Assembly: GCA_910576845.1 (NCBI GenBank)
Contig: CAJTJA010000043.1
Coordinates: 1-20,291, forward strand
Source of the DNA: an uncultured Oscillibacter sp.
GTDB taxonomy: Bacteria > Bacillota > Clostridia > Oscillospirales > Oscillospiraceae
DNA length: 20,291 bases
Direction of reading: 5' to 3'
This document shows, in pieces, positions 20,279-20,291 of the stretch. Positions within the stretch are counted from its first letter, which is position 1. Each line of letters starts with the position of its first letter. Below the pieces are notes generated by a model, which saw nothing but the letters and a program-made list of their open reading frames with translations, ran no database searches and was not told where the DNA came from. The translations under genes were made by a program, and so were the position numbers.

Positions 20279-20291
20279 TGGAGGAGCGGGC
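20279..20291 (+). CDS. Possible start of a gene running off the right edge
   Basis: An ATG preceded by AAGGGA at very short spacing begins MEER before the sequence ends. Too little is present to judge. The GGAGGAG inside it could instead be the ribosome binding site of a gene that starts beyond the window. Confidence 0.2.

Noticed and set aside
1..20291. CRISPR arrays, tRNA or rRNA genes, insertion sequences, toxin-antitoxin or phage-defence genes
   Set aside because: I looked for regularly spaced repeats, tRNA-like TTCGANTC loops, transposase DDE motifs with terminal repeats and common defence domains, and found none I could support by eye.

Overview
The window looks like chromosomal DNA from a GC-rich gut Clostridia, most likely of the Oscillospiraceae type (Flavonifractor/Oscillibacter-like). 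This is inferred from Gram-positive style ribosome binding sites (AGGAGG/GGAGG), sigma-A-like promoters with 17-nt spacers, short intergenic gaps, and several families typical of Clostridia (DUF3842, DUF6472, DUF975, GyrI-like, YedF with a DUF3343 partner). There are no tRNA or rRNA genes, no CRISPR array and no intact insertion sequence. Most of the window is housekeeping and small-metabolite metabolism, not a mobile island.

Left part (1-6.4 kb): the tail of an ECF-type sigma factor is translationally coupled to a membrane-anchored, anti-sigma-like protein. A decayed stretch follows. On the minus strand come gltX (glutamyl-tRNA synthetase) and then asnA (aspartate-ammonia ligase). Divergent from gltX is a two-gene plus-strand operon, a HAD phosphatase and a small zincin-type metallopeptidase, closed by a strong terminator.

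Middle (5.8-12 kb): a minus-strand cluster reads yedF, a SufS-like cysteine desulfurase, a DUF3343 putative Se/S carrier, a 57-residue DUF6472 protein and a Nudix hydrolase. The first three are tightly coupled and form a recognisable selenium/sulfur-handling module, with no selD in view. Next are two divergently transcribed fold-type III PLP decarboxylases. One is a LysA-like diaminopimelate decarboxylase. The other has signature motifs closer to BtrK-type decarboxylases and probably acts on something else.

Right part (12-20.3 kb): a GyrI-like ligand-binding protein lies behind a promoter carrying a striking operator-like repeat, followed by a DUF975 membrane protein. Then comes a putative vitamin (perhaps B6) uptake locus: a MocR/PdxR-like regulator flanked by two ECF-transporter S components. 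The regulator has Gln where the PLP-binding Lys is expected, shares a symmetrical face-to-face promoter with one S gene, and overlaps the other tail to tail. A minus-strand operon follows: an aldo/keto reductase with two 4Fe-4S motifs, DUF3842, and a fusion of an uncharacterised domain with a uridine-kinase-like domain. It is driven by a promoter with the 19-nt spacer and central dyad of MerR-regulated promoters. The last 650 bases contain only small or decayed reading frames.

I did not find a clearly new defence or mobile system. The most unusual items are the Lys-less MocR with its two S components, the orphan selenium module, the MerR-type promoter without a visible regulator, and the kinase fusion operon.
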